From: Clostridia bacterium
GTDB lineage: Bacteria; Bacillota; Clostridia; Christensenellales; Pumilibacteraceae
Direction: 5' to 3'
Length of the DNA: 64,000 nt
NCBI GenBank assembly: GCA_017500845.1
Contig: JAFVXY010000021.1
Location: 58,108-122,107 of the forward strand
The notes under the pieces were generated by a model. That model had not been told where the DNA came from. It ran no database searches and saw only the letters and a list, made by a program, of their open reading frames with translations. This document shows, in pieces, positions 7,405 to 16,580 of this stretch; position 1 is the first letter of the stretch, and every line of letters begins with the position of its first letter. The position numbers and the translations under genes were made by a program.

Positions 7405-8151
7405 TTATGAATTAAAAAAATATGTTGCGGCGTTTGTGTACAAAATGTTACGAATTGTGGAATCTGAATACCCCTGCCGTATCATAGCCAAAACAAGGCT
7501 ATCCATGCCATCGTACGACTTTAGGTCTTGCGGTAAATTGCTTGTACCGTAAAAATCTGTACCAATTGCAAGATTTTTGTCGCCCAAGCGAGTCAAAAAC
7601 CAATCGATATGCCGAATGATACACTCCACGGTAGGCTCACCCAAAAAATCGCCCACAAAACACAGACCAACTATGCCGCCATTTTTTATTATAGCAGAAA
7701 TTTGCTCGGCTGTCAAATTGCGAGGGTGATTATTTATGTCATAAAAGCAAGTATGACTGCATAATACCTTGTTTGCCCTCTCGACTACTTCAAAAAAACT
7801 GCTTTTGCATAGGTGCGCCGTGTCGATGGGAATATGATTCTTGTTGAAAAAATCAATCATTTCTACGCCCTTCGCACTTAGTCCCTCGGTAGAATACGCA
7901 CCGCCGGCAAGTCCGTTGTAGGTATTCCAGGTTAGCCCTGCATACATAAGCTCATAATTTGCCAAGATTTGAGGATTGTCTGCAAAAATACCGCAATCCT
8001 CTATCGCAAGCATCTTATCCAAGCTCATATTTAACAAATTTATAGCAGCTGTGTAACTAATCCTACTCGTCCAAACAGCGTAAATTATATCACCTCTTAC
8101 CGTATTTGCCCCACAGGTGAGCGCATCGTTATGCAAATCAAAAAATTTCAT
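7405..8151 (-). CDS. Membrane dipeptidase family (peptidase M19)
   Basis: 248 residues. Metal-site motifs of renal dipeptidases are visible: DLHNDAL at the N-terminus, IEDCG near residue 52, DTAHL near 113, SHTCFYDINNHPRNL near 132-147 and GTDFYGT near 198. The protein is shorter than usual for M19 (about 310 residues), with the loss mostly in the N-terminal third, and no signal peptide is present despite the family name. It probably hydrolyses dipeptides, perhaps D-amino-acid-containing ones, in the cytosol. It is the first gene of the purB operon, behind its own promoter. No clear Shine-Dalgarno precedes the start. Confidence 0.85.
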   Translation of the reverse strand: MKFFDLHNDALTCGANTVRGDIIYAVWTSRISYTAAINLLNMSLDKMLAIEDCGIFADNPQILANYELMYAGLTWNTYNGLAGGAYSTEGLSAKGVEMIDFFNKNHIPIDTAHLCKSSFFEVVERANKVLCSHTCFYDINNHPRNLTAEQISAIIKNGGIVGLCFVGDFLGEPTVECIIRHIDWFLTRLGDKNLAIGTDFYGTSNLPQDLKSYDGMDSLVLAMIRQGYSDSTIRNILYTNAATYFFNS

Positions 8152-8180
8152 AACTATATATATGCAGCAAAAAAAGGTGT

Positions 8181-8209
8181 GTTATAACTATTTACGCCTT
8201 TTGTGGCAA
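8181..8209 (-). promoter_or_regulatory. Sigma-A promoter of the dipeptidase-purB-tag operon
   Basis: TTGCCA (8209-8204), 17-base spacer, TATAAC (8186-8181) on the minus strand, 30 bases before the start codon at 8151. Confidence 0.75.
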
Positions 8210-8212
8210 AAG

Positions 8213-8239
8213 AAAACCCTCGAGCTTATCGAGGGTTTT
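8213..8239 (-). terminator. Terminator of the decarboxylase/ispH-rpsA operon
   Basis: A perfect 11-bp stem (AAAACCCTCGA / TCGAGGGTTTT) with a 5-base loop ten bases after the ispH-rpsA stop, followed on the minus strand by CTTTTG. It closes the operon that starts at about 18.0 kb. Confidence 0.9.
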
Positions 8240-8248
8240 ACGCTTTAA

Positions 8249-10357
8249 TTATTTGTTGTCTTCAAGGTTAAGACCCTTAAGAAGGTCAGCAAACGGATTG
8301 TTTGTGGACTCTTCACTCCAGCCATTCTGCGAATCGTCTTCTTCCTTGGGCTTGCGCTCCGTCTTTCTGGGGCGGTTAGCAAACTTCTTATTTCTTTCCT
8401 TGGTTTCCTCTTCGGTAGCCTCGGTCTTAGCTTCCTGCGCTACTGCTTCCTCGGGGAGGCATGCCTTGATGCTAAGGGTAATTCTTCTGGTTGCTTCGTC
8501 GATTGCAAGAACCTTTACGTCAACGGTGTCGCCAATCTTAACAACCTCGTTCATGCTCTTAACGAACGAATGAGCTGCCTCGGATACATGAACCAAGCCC
8601 TCGATACCCTGCTCGATCTGAACGAAAGCACCAAACGGAACGATGCTTACAACCTTGCCGGATACTACGGTACCAACAGGATACTTCTCCATAGCCGCTG
8701 CAAACGGATGCTGCTGAAGCTGCTTGTAACCAAGAGATACACGACCCTTCTCGCGGTCTACGCTGAGAACAAGGAAGTCGTAGGTCTCACCGATTTTAAG
8801 AACTTCGTCAACGGTCTTAATGTGATTCCACGAAAGGTCAACGATATGTGCAAGGCAATCAAAGCCGTCAACGCTTACGAATGCACCGAATGCGGTGATG
8901 CGCTTTACGGTACCGCTTACTACTACGTTGGGAACAACGTTAGCCCAGAAAATTTCCTCACGCTCCTTGCGCTCTGCCTCGAGAACCTTCTTCTGGCTTG
9001 CGATAATCTTATGTCTATTGTCGTCAATTTCCAAAATGGTAAGACGCAACTTTTTCTTTACATAAGCCTTGAGGTCTTTGGGGAAACCGACCTCTTTAAC
9101 CTGCGATGCGGGAACGAATACGGTGTAGGTGCCAAGCTTTGCAAGCAATCCACCCTTAGTCTCGCTGGTAGCGGTAACTTCGAATACCGAACCGTCGCGG
9201 ATGGAATCAACAACCTTGTCACCTTCCTTAATCAAATCAACACTGCGCTTAGACAAGGGAACGCCTTCGCCGTCTGCGTCTTTCGTGCCGATAATAACTG
9301 CTTCGATTTCCATTCCCGTGGTAAAGTCTGCGGGATTATAGCTTCTGTCGATGTTAACTTCATCATTTGCAATAATGCCGTCATACTTGCCGCCGATGCT
9401 GAGCCTGATGCCCTTATCGTCAGCCGAGATAACCTTACCAACCACTCTCTTACCTTTACGGTAACTCATGAGAGATTCTTCTACACCTGCTTTAAGCTCT
9501 TCCGAAACAAGAACCTCTTCAACGTTTTGACTCATGTAACTTTTAACCTCCATAATCAACTCTGTCGGAGTTGACGCGCCCGCTAAAATACCTATGGTAT
9601 CGTCGGGACTAAATTTAATTTTTTTTATATCGCAAACACCTTCCACAAAGAAAGTTTGCTCCAAAACGCCCTTACTGATACTAAAAAGCATCTTTGTATT
9701 CTTGCTTTTGGCACTGCCCAAAACGAGAACTTTAGTACATTTTTTTGCAAGACTTTCCGCTTCCGATTGTCTTACCTTGGTAGTATAGCAAATTGTGTCG
9801 AAAATAACAACTGTTTTTACTCGGTCTTTATTGATTTTTTTTATAAAAAAAGCATATTTTTTTGGTGGAACTGTCGTTTGAGACACAAAACACAGGTTTT
9901 GGTGAGTATAAAGCTCTTCTAACTCATCTTGTGAAATGTCGTCACCGTCAAAAATCGATGCCGTATAGTTACACCAACCGTTGATGCCAATCACCTCGGG
10001 GTGCTTTTTGTCGCCCACTATAACGATATGATATCCTTTGCTGTAATACTCCTTTACGATATCGTGAATTTTTTGTACAAACGAACAAGTCGCATCTATA
10101 ATTTGCTTGCCCGATTTTTGTAGCTTAGTATATTCATCCTCGCCCACTCCGTGCGAACGAATAATAACCTTGTCGGCTGTAATATCGTCCACCGTTTGTG
10201 CTGCGAAAATACCTTTTGCTTCCAGCGAAGAAAGAACTCTTTCGTTGTGAGTAAGCTCGCCCAAGGTACAAACAGACGGCAAATTTTGCTCGGCAAGCCT
10301 TATTGCCCTACTTACGCCTGGACAAAAGCCGAGATTTTCCGAAAAAATTACCCTCAT
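8249..10357 (-). CDS. ispH-rpsA: IspH - ribosomal protein S1 fusion
   Basis: 702 residues, two proteins in one frame. Residues 1-285 are 4-hydroxy-3-methylbut-2-enyl diphosphate reductase: Fe-S cysteines in GFCPGV (Cys12), DATCSFVQ and DTICYTTKVRQ, with histidines in GELTHNERV and RSHGVGE. It makes IPP and DMAPP in the MEP pathway. Residues about 295-630 hold four S1 RNA-binding domains (for example ITAFGAFVSVDGFDCLAHI and VPFGAFVQIEQGIEGLVHV), then a charged tail. The S1 part should help mRNA binding on the ribosome. This fusion is known from many Clostridia; there is no frameshift or internal start with a clear ribosome-binding site at the join. It overlaps plsC by 4 bases. Confidence 0.95.
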   Translation of the reverse strand: MRVIFSENLGFCPGVSRAIRLAEQNLPSVCTLGELTHNERVLSSLEAKGIFAAQTVDDITADKVIIRSHGVGEDEYTKLQKSGKQIIDATCSFVQKIHDIVKEYYSKGYHIVIVGDKKHPEVIGINGWCNYTASIFDGDDISQDELEELYTHQNLCFVSQTTVPPKKYAFFIKKINKDRVKTVVIFDTICYTTKVRQSEAESLAKKCTKVLVLGSAKSKNTKMLFSISKGVLEQTFFVEGVCDIKKIKFSPDDTIGILAGASTPTELIMEVKSYMSQNVEEVLVSEELKAGVEESLMSYRKGKRVVGKVISADDKGIRLSIGGKYDGIIANDEVNIDRSYNPADFTTGMEIEAVIIGTKDADGEGVPLSKRSVDLIKEGDKVVDSIRDGSVFEVTATSETKGGLLAKLGTYTVFVPASQVKEVGFPKDLKAYVKKKLRLTILEIDDNRHKIIASQKKVLEAERKEREEIFWANVVPNVVVSGTVKRITAFGAFVSVDGFDCLAHIVDLSWNHIKTVDEVLKIGETYDFLVLSVDREKGRVSLGYKQLQQHPFAAAMEKYPVGTVVSGKVVSIVPFGAFVQIEQGIEGLVHVSEAAHSFVKSMNEVVKIGDTVDVKVLAIDEATRRITLSIKACLPEEAVAQEAKTEATEEETKERNKKFANRPRKTERKPKEEDDSQNGWSEESTNNPFADLLKGLNLEDNK

Positions 10358-11076
10358 TGATTTTCCTCGCCGCTTAACGCAACCTCGTTTATTTGCATAG
10401 CATCAGCTTCTTCATTTTTCGCATCAACCTTTACTGCGATTTTATTTTTCTTTTTCCACCTTTTGTTGACTTCATAATCGTCAATAAACGCCTTGTATTC
10501 TTCCATTTTTGAGCCTATGATTTTAGAAGCCTGCTCCATCTGGGTCGAATCAAACTTTTTACCGTAAAACTCACTTAGGTCAATAGGCTCGCCTACATAA
10601 ACACACGTGCGGCGAAACGGTTTTAGCTTGCGCTGAAAAAGTACGGGAATAAGCGGCGCTTGACCCTTGATTGCAAACATCGCCGCGCCACCCTTTACTG
10701 CCTGAATGCTTTCATCCGTGCGGTTGCGTGTGCCCTCAGGGAACATCGCTATACCCTCAGCGTTTTTTAAATACCCAAGTGCCGTCCTTACTGTGCCAAT
10801 ATCCATGTTGTTACGGTCAACAAAAAAAGCACCCATTTTTGTAAAAAACCAAGCGACAAGACGTTTTTTTTGAAACTCTTTTTTTGCCAAAAAGTGTCTG
10901 TAGCCTGGGAATTTTGCTACCAAAAAGGGAATTTCTCTAAAGGTCAAATGGTTGCTTATAAGAACAACCTTGCCGTCCTTTGGCACGTTGTTCTTATTAC
11001 CCACAATTTTAACGGGATATAAAAGCTTAAAAATCCAACCAAAGCTGAATCTCATAAAGTTGTAAAAACCTTTCAT
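10354..11076 (-). CDS. plsC: 1-acyl-sn-glycerol-3-phosphate acyltransferase (PlsC-like)
   Basis: 240 residues. Acyltransferase motif I appears as SNHLTFREIPF near residue 40 and motif III as FPEGTRNR near residue 115, followed by GGAAMFAIKGQAPLIPVL (motif IV). The family's catalytic H-x4-D is H-x4-E here. A hydrophobic N-terminal segment suggests membrane association. The expected reaction adds an acyl chain to lysophosphatidic acid to make phosphatidic acid. The C-terminal 45 residues are lysine-rich, then acidic, beyond the usual domain. It overlaps cmk and ispH-rpsA, in the order cmk-plsC-ispH-rpsA commonly seen in Clostridia. Confidence 0.88.
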   Translation of the reverse strand: MKGFYNFMRFSFGWIFKLLYPVKIVGNKNNVPKDGKVVLISNHLTFREIPFLVAKFPGYRHFLAKKEFQKKRLVAWFFTKMGAFFVDRNNMDIGTVRTALGYLKNAEGIAMFPEGTRNRTDESIQAVKGGAAMFAIKGQAPLIPVLFQRKLKPFRRTCVYVGEPIDLSEFYGKKFDSTQMEQASKIIGSKMEEYKAFIDDYEVNKRWKKKNKIAVKVDAKNEEADAMQINEVALSGEENQ

Positions 11077-11732
11077 TAGCCTTTCCTTATATATCCAAGC
11101 ATTTTATCTTTTACTTCGTCCACGCTTAGCGAGGTGCTGTCTATTTCGATAGCGTCATCTGCCTTTTTTAGCGGCGAATGCTGGCGATTCATATCATTAT
11201 AGTCACGCTTTGCTATGTCATCACGAATTTGCGCTTCGTCACAATTTTCACCGCGTGCAAGAAGCTCGAGGTATCTGCGATGAGCACGTTCCTCTACGGA
11301 TGCTGTAAGATAAAACTTATAATCAGCATTAGGCAAAACCACCGTTCCGATGTCCCTACCGTCAAGCACTGACGGGCGCAACGATGCTATTTTGCGCTGA
11401 AGGTCCACCATAAATATTCGTACGCACTGAAGTGCTGAAATGTCACTTGCCATTTTGGAAATATGGTGCTGACGAATTTGCGTGCTTACATCCTCACCGT
11501 CCAAAAAGACCTGTGTACCACCCTCGCTTGCAGATACGTCTATACTGGTGTTGCCAATAAGCTCCTTTACCTTTGGCTCGTCGTTTGCGGCAACACCCAG
11601 CCTATAAGCCTTTAGCCCAAGCGCACGGTACATTGCACCGGTGTCAAGATACGTTATACCAAGCTCAGAAGCAAGAATTTTTGCAAGTGTGCTCTTTCCT
11701 GCTCCGCTCGGTCCGTCAATTGCGATTTTCAT
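11076..11732 (-). CDS. cmk: Cytidylate kinase
   Basis: 218 residues. The P-loop GPSGAGKST starts at residue 7, with TYLDTGAMYRALGLKAYRLG after it and the LDGRDIGTVVLPNADYKFYL segment near residue 124 (bacterial CMP kinase signature). It phosphorylates CMP and dCMP using ATP. Its start overlaps the aroH end by 17 bases and it ends at the plsC start, so the three genes are coupled. Confidence 0.95.
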   Translation of the reverse strand: MKIAIDGPSGAGKSTLAKILASELGITYLDTGAMYRALGLKAYRLGVAANDEPKVKELIGNTSIDVSASEGGTQVFLDGEDVSTQIRQHHISKMASDISALQCVRIFMVDLQRKIASLRPSVLDGRDIGTVVLPNADYKFYLTASVEERAHRRYLELLARGENCDEAQIRDDIAKRDYNDMNRQHSPLKKADDAIEIDSTSLSVDEVKDKMLGYIRKG

Positions 11733-12072
11733 AAAACAAATCCTTTCTTAATTTTTTTGTTTCGTATAAGTATACGGGAGTGCTGCTTTCGCCCTCGTGC
11801 AAAATAAGCACTCGTAAGGTAAGAGGCATTCCGTCCTTAATATTAGGCTCTAAGCAGCTGAACAGCGGCACGGATGCCGAAAACTTTTGTCTAAAGGTCG
11901 CCGCGGGATAAGCCGCCGTAATATCGGCGGTAAGCGAAAATATCACGCAAACCATGTCTTTATACAAAAGATTATTTACTTTTATAAGCTGGTCAAACAG
12001 CTCTATAGTTTTTGCGGCAATTTCCTCTGCCGTGTCCGAGCAAAAATTTACCGCGCCTCTTATTGCTTTCAT
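11716..12072 (-). CDS. aroH: Chorismate mutase, AroH class
   Basis: 118 residues in the AroH fold: MKAIRGAV at the start (Arg of RGA), ADITAAYPAATFR near residue 58, CLEPNIK near 80 (Glu) and TLRVLI near 90 (Arg). These match the active-site residues of the trimeric B. subtilis enzyme converting chorismate to prephenate for Phe/Tyr synthesis. The start at 12072 overlaps the stop of the flavoprotein gene in an ATGA arrangement. No other aromatic pathway gene is nearby, so it is a lone pathway member riding on this operon. Confidence 0.9.
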   Translation of the reverse strand: MKAIRGAVNFCSDTAEEIAAKTIELFDQLIKVNNLLYKDMVCVIFSLTADITAAYPAATFRQKFSASVPLFSCLEPNIKDGMPLTLRVLILHEGESSTPVYLYETKKLRKDLFYENRN

Positions 12073-13283
12073 ACCATTTCCCTCAAATGATTTACCGCGG
12101 CATAAGCCGTAGACCACGCGATCTGCAAATTATATCCGCCCGTTAATGCGTCCACGTCAAGTAGTTCGCCGACGATATACAATCCACCAACAAGCTTGCT
12201 TTCCATCGTTTTCGGATTGACCTCTTTAAGCTGTACGCCGCCGCTTGTCACAATAGCAACCTCGATATTGTCAAGTCGAGTGACTTTAAACGTAAGATTT
12301 TTAAGCAATCCAACAAGAACCAATCTTTCTTCTTTGCTGATAAGATTAACCTTTTTGTCCGGCTTAATCCCGCACCTATTTACTATATACGGTATAAGGC
12401 TTTTGGGAAGCAGATCGTCAAGCGAATTGCGAAAATCCTTGTTTATATTTTGTTCGAAATCGCGTAAAATTCGCTTGTCAAGCTCGGCTATACTTAACGC
12501 CGGCTTTAGGTCTATACTCAAAACCTTGTCGCCGTCAAGTCGGTTAATAAGTGAGGACAAAGTCAACACGCACGGCCCGCTTACACCGTTATGCGTAAAA
12601 AGCATTTCCCCAAACTGCGAAAACTCTTTTTTGCCGCACATTACTTTTACTGTCACATTTTTCAGCGATAGCCCTTCGATTGCCATAACGTCTTCTTTCA
12701 AAACGATTGGACAAAGTGCCGAAACGGGCTTAACTATCGAATGCCCCAGCGACTGTGCAAGCTTATATCCGTCACCTGTACTGCCCGTAGAAGGATACGA
12801 AACGCCGCCGCAAGCCAAAATCACCTTATCAAAGCTACGTTTTTCTCTACCTATAATCAACAAAAAGCCGTTTTCAACGCGCTCGATGTTTAGCACTCTT
12901 GCATTATATTCGATTTTGCCGCCGTTGCGCTCAATTTCTTTAACTAAAGCAAACGTAACGTCACTTGCCTTGTAGGACTGCGGAAATACTCTGTTGCCAC
13001 GCTCTACAACCGTCTTTACTCCCAGCTCCTCAAAATATTCCACGGCCTTTTCGGACGGGAAGGAATTGATAGCGCCCATCAAAAATTTGTTTCCTCTTAC
13101 CACCGAGCCAAGAAACTCGACGGGCGGACAAAGATTTGTGAGGTTGCACCTGCCCTTGCCTGTAATATATATCTTTTTGCCCGCCTTTTCGTTGCGTTCA
13201 AATACCGTGACAGATGCGTATTTACTTATAACGGCGGCTGCAAACAAACCGCTTGCGCCGCCGCCAATAACTGCAATTTTCAT
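12069..13283 (-). CDS. BaiN/HI0933-family flavoprotein (NAD(P)/FAD-dependent oxidoreductase)
   Basis: 404 residues. The N-terminal FAD-binding motif IGGGASGLFAA and the family signature KIYITGKGRCNLTN near residue 36 are present, with GGVSYPSTGSTGDGYKLAQSLGH in the middle and a C-terminal GGYNLQIAWSTAYAA. Members are flavoproteins of largely unknown substrate; one group (BaiN) reduces bile-acid intermediates, but sequence alone cannot assign that here. Position next to cmk and aroH is typical of housekeeping members in Bacillota, which argues against a bile-acid role. Confidence 0.85.
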   Translation of the reverse strand: MKIAVIGGGASGLFAAAVISKYASVTVFERNEKAGKKIYITGKGRCNLTNLCPPVEFLGSVVRGNKFLMGAINSFPSEKAVEYFEELGVKTVVERGNRVFPQSYKASDVTFALVKEIERNGGKIEYNARVLNIERVENGFLLIIGREKRSFDKVILACGGVSYPSTGSTGDGYKLAQSLGHSIVKPVSALCPIVLKEDVMAIEGLSLKNVTVKVMCGKKEFSQFGEMLFTHNGVSGPCVLTLSSLINRLDGDKVLSIDLKPALSIAELDKRILRDFEQNINKDFRNSLDDLLPKSLIPYIVNRCGIKPDKKVNLISKEERLVLVGLLKNLTFKVTRLDNIEVAIVTSGGVQLKEVNPKTMESKLVGGLYIVGELLDVDALTGGYNLQIAWSTAYAAVNHLREMV

Positions 13284-14680
13284 TATACGGGATGAACCAT
13301 GCTGTTCTTAGAGAAGATAGTAGTGTCTATGCCCTTCTCTTTTGCAATTCTTCTTTGGAAGAAGGGAATTGCAAGCTGCGGGAAGAGTGCGTAAGTAAGC
13401 ACGTCCTCCTCCTGCTGAATGTACTTATCGATTTCCTTACGGTACATATCAAGCTCAGGCTTGAGTCTATCAGCAGGACGGCAGGTGATTCTTTCTGCGT
13501 CGCCGATAACCTTTTTGAGAACGTCCGGATTGGGCTCGACAGGAAGCTTTCCGTATTCGCCAAGCAATACACCCTTGGTCTCCTTGGTTGCCATCTTGTA
13601 GCGCTCGCCGCTAATAACGTTAAGCACAGCTTGAGTACCAACGATTTGGCTGGACGGCGTAACGAGCGGCGGATAACCCAAGTCTGCACGCACTCTGGGA
13701 ACTTCCTCGAGCACTTCAAGAAGTCTGTGCTCTGCGCCCTGCTGCTTGAGCTGGCTGATAAGGTTGCTGAGCATTCCGCCAGGTACCTGGTAAATAAGCG
13801 CATTTACGTCTACCTTAAGCACCTTCGGGCTGAGGTAACCTTCCTTAACAAGTCTTTCAGATACCTTATTGAAGTACTTAGTAAGCTCGTTAAGATCCTC
13901 AAGCTTAATGCCGGTATCGTACTGAGTTCCACGCAAGGTAGCAACAAGTGCTTCGGTGGACGGCTGAGAGGTACCGTTGCCAAGCGGCGACAAAGCGGTA
14001 TCCACGATATCGCAACCTGCTTCGATAGCCTTAAGGTTGGTCATGTCGCCCGTACCTGCGGTGTTGTGAGTATGCAAGTGGATGGGCAAATCAATCTTTT
14101 CCTTAAGTCTAGATACAAGCTCATAAGCGTCGTACGGCAACAAAAGGTTTGCCATATCCTTGATACAGATGATATCTGCACCCATATTCTTAAGCTGAGT
14201 TGCAAGCTCAACAAAGTATTCAATGGTGTGAACCTTGCTAGTCGTGTAGCTGATAGCTACCTCTACCGTTCCACCGTACTTTTTGGTGCTGTCAATGGCC
14301 TGCTTTACGTTGCGCGGGTCATTGAGCGCGTCGAAAATACGGATGATATCAATACCGTTTTTGATAGACAAACGGCAGAACTCGTCTACAACGTCGTCAG
14401 CATAGTGCTTGTAGCCCAAAATGTTCTGACCTCTAAAGAGCATCTGAAGCTTGGTGTTAGGCATTGCTTTACGCAAGGTTCTAAGGCGCTCCCACGGGTC
14501 TTCGTTGAGATATCTCAAGCACGAGTCAAATGTTGCGCCACCCCACATTTCCAAAGCGTAAAATCCAGCTTTATCAAGAAGCGGAGCTGCCGGTAACATT
14601 TCCTCAAGAGTCATTCTCGTTGCCGCTTGCGATTGGTGAGCGTCACGAAGAATGGTTTCCATTATTTTAACTTTTGCCAT
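13283..14680 (-). CDS. Pyruvate/oxaloacetate carboxyltransferase subunit (5S / OadA catalytic domain, no biotin domain)
   Basis: 465 residues. The start MAKVKIMETILRDAHQS carries the carboxyltransferase metal-site RDAHQS, followed by DALNDPRN, CIKDMANLL (the lysine expected to be carbamylated) and HLHTHNTAGTGD. The start at 14680 has GGAGG upstream. It has the catalytic and conserved C-terminal regions but stops before any biotin domain, so it needs the separate carrier at 15861-16226, like the 5S subunit of Propionibacterium transcarboxylase. It should move a carboxyl group between carboxybiotin and pyruvate/oxaloacetate. The usual G in KDMAG is N here. Confidence 0.88.
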   Translation of the reverse strand: MAKVKIMETILRDAHQSQAATRMTLEEMLPAAPLLDKAGFYALEMWGGATFDSCLRYLNEDPWERLRTLRKAMPNTKLQMLFRGQNILGYKHYADDVVDEFCRLSIKNGIDIIRIFDALNDPRNVKQAIDSTKKYGGTVEVAISYTTSKVHTIEYFVELATQLKNMGADIICIKDMANLLLPYDAYELVSRLKEKIDLPIHLHTHNTAGTGDMTNLKAIEAGCDIVDTALSPLGNGTSQPSTEALVATLRGTQYDTGIKLEDLNELTKYFNKVSERLVKEGYLSPKVLKVDVNALIYQVPGGMLSNLISQLKQQGAEHRLLEVLEEVPRVRADLGYPPLVTPSSQIVGTQAVLNVISGERYKMATKETKGVLLGEYGKLPVEPNPDVLKKVIGDAERITCRPADRLKPELDMYRKEIDKYIQQEEDVLTYALFPQLAIPFFQRRIAKEKGIDTTIFSKNSMVHPV

Positions 14681-14690
14681 AATATCCTCC

Positions 14691-15848
14691 TTAAGCGAAT
14701 ATTGCAAGCAGAACGCCTGCCGCAATCGACGATGCAATTACACCCGCTACGTTGGGTCCCATTGCATGCATCAATAAGTAGTTGTCGGGCACTTCATCTT
14801 GCCCTACCTTTTGCGAAACTCTTGCCGCCATGGGCACCGCCGAAACGCCTGCAGAACCAATAAGCGGATTCATCTTTTCCTTGCTGAAAAGGTTCATAAT
14901 CTTTACCATAAGTATGCCGCCAATCGTTCCTACGATGAACGCTGCAAGTCCGCCTGCTACTACAAGCAAGGACTCTATGGTAAGGAAGGATGCTCCTTTC
15001 GCCTTTGCGCCAACGCACACGCCGAGAACGATGGTAAGAATATTCATCATAGCGTTGCTTGCCGTGTCCTTAAGACGATCGGTTACAAGACACTCTCTAA
15101 AGAGATTTCCAAGCATAAGCATACCAAGCAAGGGTATTGCCGACGGAAGAATAATTCCGCAAAGCAAGGTTACGGCAATCGGGAAAATGATTTTTTCCTT
15201 TTTGCTTACCTTTCTAAGCTGGGTCATGCGAATTTGCCTTTCCTTTTTTGTGGTAAGCATTTTCATAAACGGCGGCTGAATAATGGGTATAAGCGCCATA
15301 TAAGAGTACGCCGCTACCGCAATGATAGCAGTGTTTTGACCAAGCGTTTCGGAAACGTAAATTGCCGTCGGACCGTCTGCACCACCGATCATGCCGACTG
15401 CTGCGGCATATTTGGGATCAAGGAACAATACTGCAATTGCAAACGTCAAGAATACACCAAGCTGAGCCGCACCACCAATAAGCAAGCTTTTGGGGTTTGC
15501 AATAAGCGGACCAAAGTCGGTCATTGCACCTACGCCCAAGAAAATAAGGGGCGGGTAAATTACTTCGGATACGCCGAACGAAAGGTAGTACAGCAATCCC
15601 GAATGCTCTTCGGTGTTATAAAGCTGTGCCTCCGCTCCCGGAATGTTGATTAGTAACATTCCGAATGCTATGGGAACAAGCAAAAGCGGCTCGAACTTTT
15701 TTGCAATTGCAAGGTAGAACAAGACCAAAGATATAAGAATCATTAGGATATTCTTCCAACCCTCGCCGCTTATAGCCGTGTAAATACCGGTGCTTTCCCA
15801 CAGCCCCATAAACGTATCTCCCCAGTTAAGGGCAGAAATCAAAGACAT
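14691..15848 (-). CDS. Na+-translocating decarboxylase beta subunit
   Basis: 385 residues, about ten membrane segments, with the conserved FLGVGAMTDFGPLIANP segment near residue 103 and GGADGPTAIYVSETL near residue 155, which carries the Asp implicated in Na+ coupling in OadB/MmdB/GcdB. It releases CO2 from carboxybiotin and pumps Na+ out. The C-terminal MGPNVAGVIASSIAAGVLL is also typical. It is 10 bases upstream of the 5S-type gene and 12 bases downstream of the biotin carrier. Confidence 0.95.
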   Translation of the reverse strand: MSLISALNWGDTFMGLWESTGIYTAISGEGWKNILMILISLVLFYLAIAKKFEPLLLVPIAFGMLLINIPGAEAQLYNTEEHSGLLYYLSFGVSEVIYPPLIFLGVGAMTDFGPLIANPKSLLIGGAAQLGVFLTFAIAVLFLDPKYAAAVGMIGGADGPTAIYVSETLGQNTAIIAVAAYSYMALIPIIQPPFMKMLTTKKERQIRMTQLRKVSKKEKIIFPIAVTLLCGIILPSAIPLLGMLMLGNLFRECLVTDRLKDTASNAMMNILTIVLGVCVGAKAKGASFLTIESLLVVAGGLAAFIVGTIGGILMVKIMNLFSKEKMNPLIGSAGVSAVPMAARVSQKVGQDEVPDNYLLMHAMGPNVAGVIASSIAAGVLLAIFA

Positions 15849-15860
15849 ACTGTGCTCTCC

Positions 15861-16226
15861 TTATTTAATAGCAGCAAGCTGAGCGCCGGTATCAACCGCA
15901 TCACCCTTCTTAACAAGGAAGGTTACCTTTCCGCTTGCGGTAGCAACGATTTCGTTCTCCATCTTCATAGCTTCCAAAATAACGATTTTGTCGCCCTTGT
16001 TTACGGTTGCTCCGTTTTCTACTGCGAGGCTAAGGATGGTTCCCGGCATGGGCGCGGTAACCACGGTGCTACCTGCCTCTGCGGTTGCCTTTACAGGTGC
16101 CGGAGCAGCTACTGCGGGAGCAGGTGCAGTTGCGGGAGCAGCAGGTGCAGTAGCGGAAGCGCCACCAACCTCTTCTACCTCTACAAAATAACTTTTACCA
16201 TTTACGTTTATATTAAATTTGCGCAT
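15861..16226 (-). CDS. Biotin carboxyl carrier subunit
   Basis: 121 residues: a short N-terminal segment (RKFNINVNGKSYFVEVEE), an Ala/Pro-rich linker (about residues 24-50), then a biotinyl domain with EAMKMENEI near residue 90, where the second-last Lys of AMKM is biotinylated. It serves as swinging arm between the carboxyltransferases and the membrane beta subunit. The layout is that of 1.3S transcarboxylase subunits and MmdC. Confidence 0.95.
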   Translation of the reverse strand: MRKFNINVNGKSYFVEVEEVGGASATAPAAPATAPAPAVAAPAPVKATAEAGSTVVTAPMPGTILSLAVENGATVNKGDKIVILEAMKMENEIVATASGKVTFLVKKGDAVDTGAQLAAIK

Positions 16227-16243
16227 AACAATTCCTCCGAAAA

Positions 16244-16579
16244 TTAATGAATATGTTTGATTTTTTTGATTCTGAAGGGAGCGACTACAGGCTCGTCAGT
16301 TCCTTCGTTTTGTGCCTCGTCCATCAAAATACAAGTGATGGCTGCGGTAATTGCGGCAACCGTCTCCTCATCCTCTTGTATCTCCGCAGCTTGCGTTGCG
16401 GTAGGCGCGGCGGGTACTTGCTTCGGCTTCTCGATAGCACCTACAACGAGCTTTATAACGTAAAGCAATCCAATCAATACAGTTAAGGTAATAAAAATCA
16501 CCGCCATACCGATTGCAAGGACTATCGCAGCATCGCCGAAAGTCAACTCACCCTCTACCGCCGAAATAAAATTCATCAT
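16244..16579 (-). CDS. Decarboxylase gamma/delta-like subunit (OadG family)
   Basis: 111 residues with a single membrane helix (about residues 16-42, ending ...LLYVIKLVVGAIEKP) and a cytosolic tail containing VAAITAAITCIL and a basic end (RIKKIKHIH). This matches small OadG/MmdD subunits, which stabilise the complex and help join soluble and membrane parts. Its 3' end is 17 bases before the biotin carrier. Confidence 0.85.
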   Translation of the reverse strand: MMNFISAVEGELTFGDAAIVLAIGMAVIFITLTVLIGLLYVIKLVVGAIEKPKQVPAAPTATQAAEIQEDEETVAAITAAITCILMDEAQNEGTDEPVVAPFRIKKIKHIH

Positions 16580-16580
16580 A

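Noticed and set aside
13292-14596. 434-codon plus-strand open frame
   Set aside because: It is antisense to the 5S-type carboxyltransferase gene, has no ribosome-binding site or domain sense, and arises from codon bias of the true gene. Similar long antisense frames (for example 8570-9574, 16734-17903, 25065-25970, 44462-45619) were rejected for the same reason.
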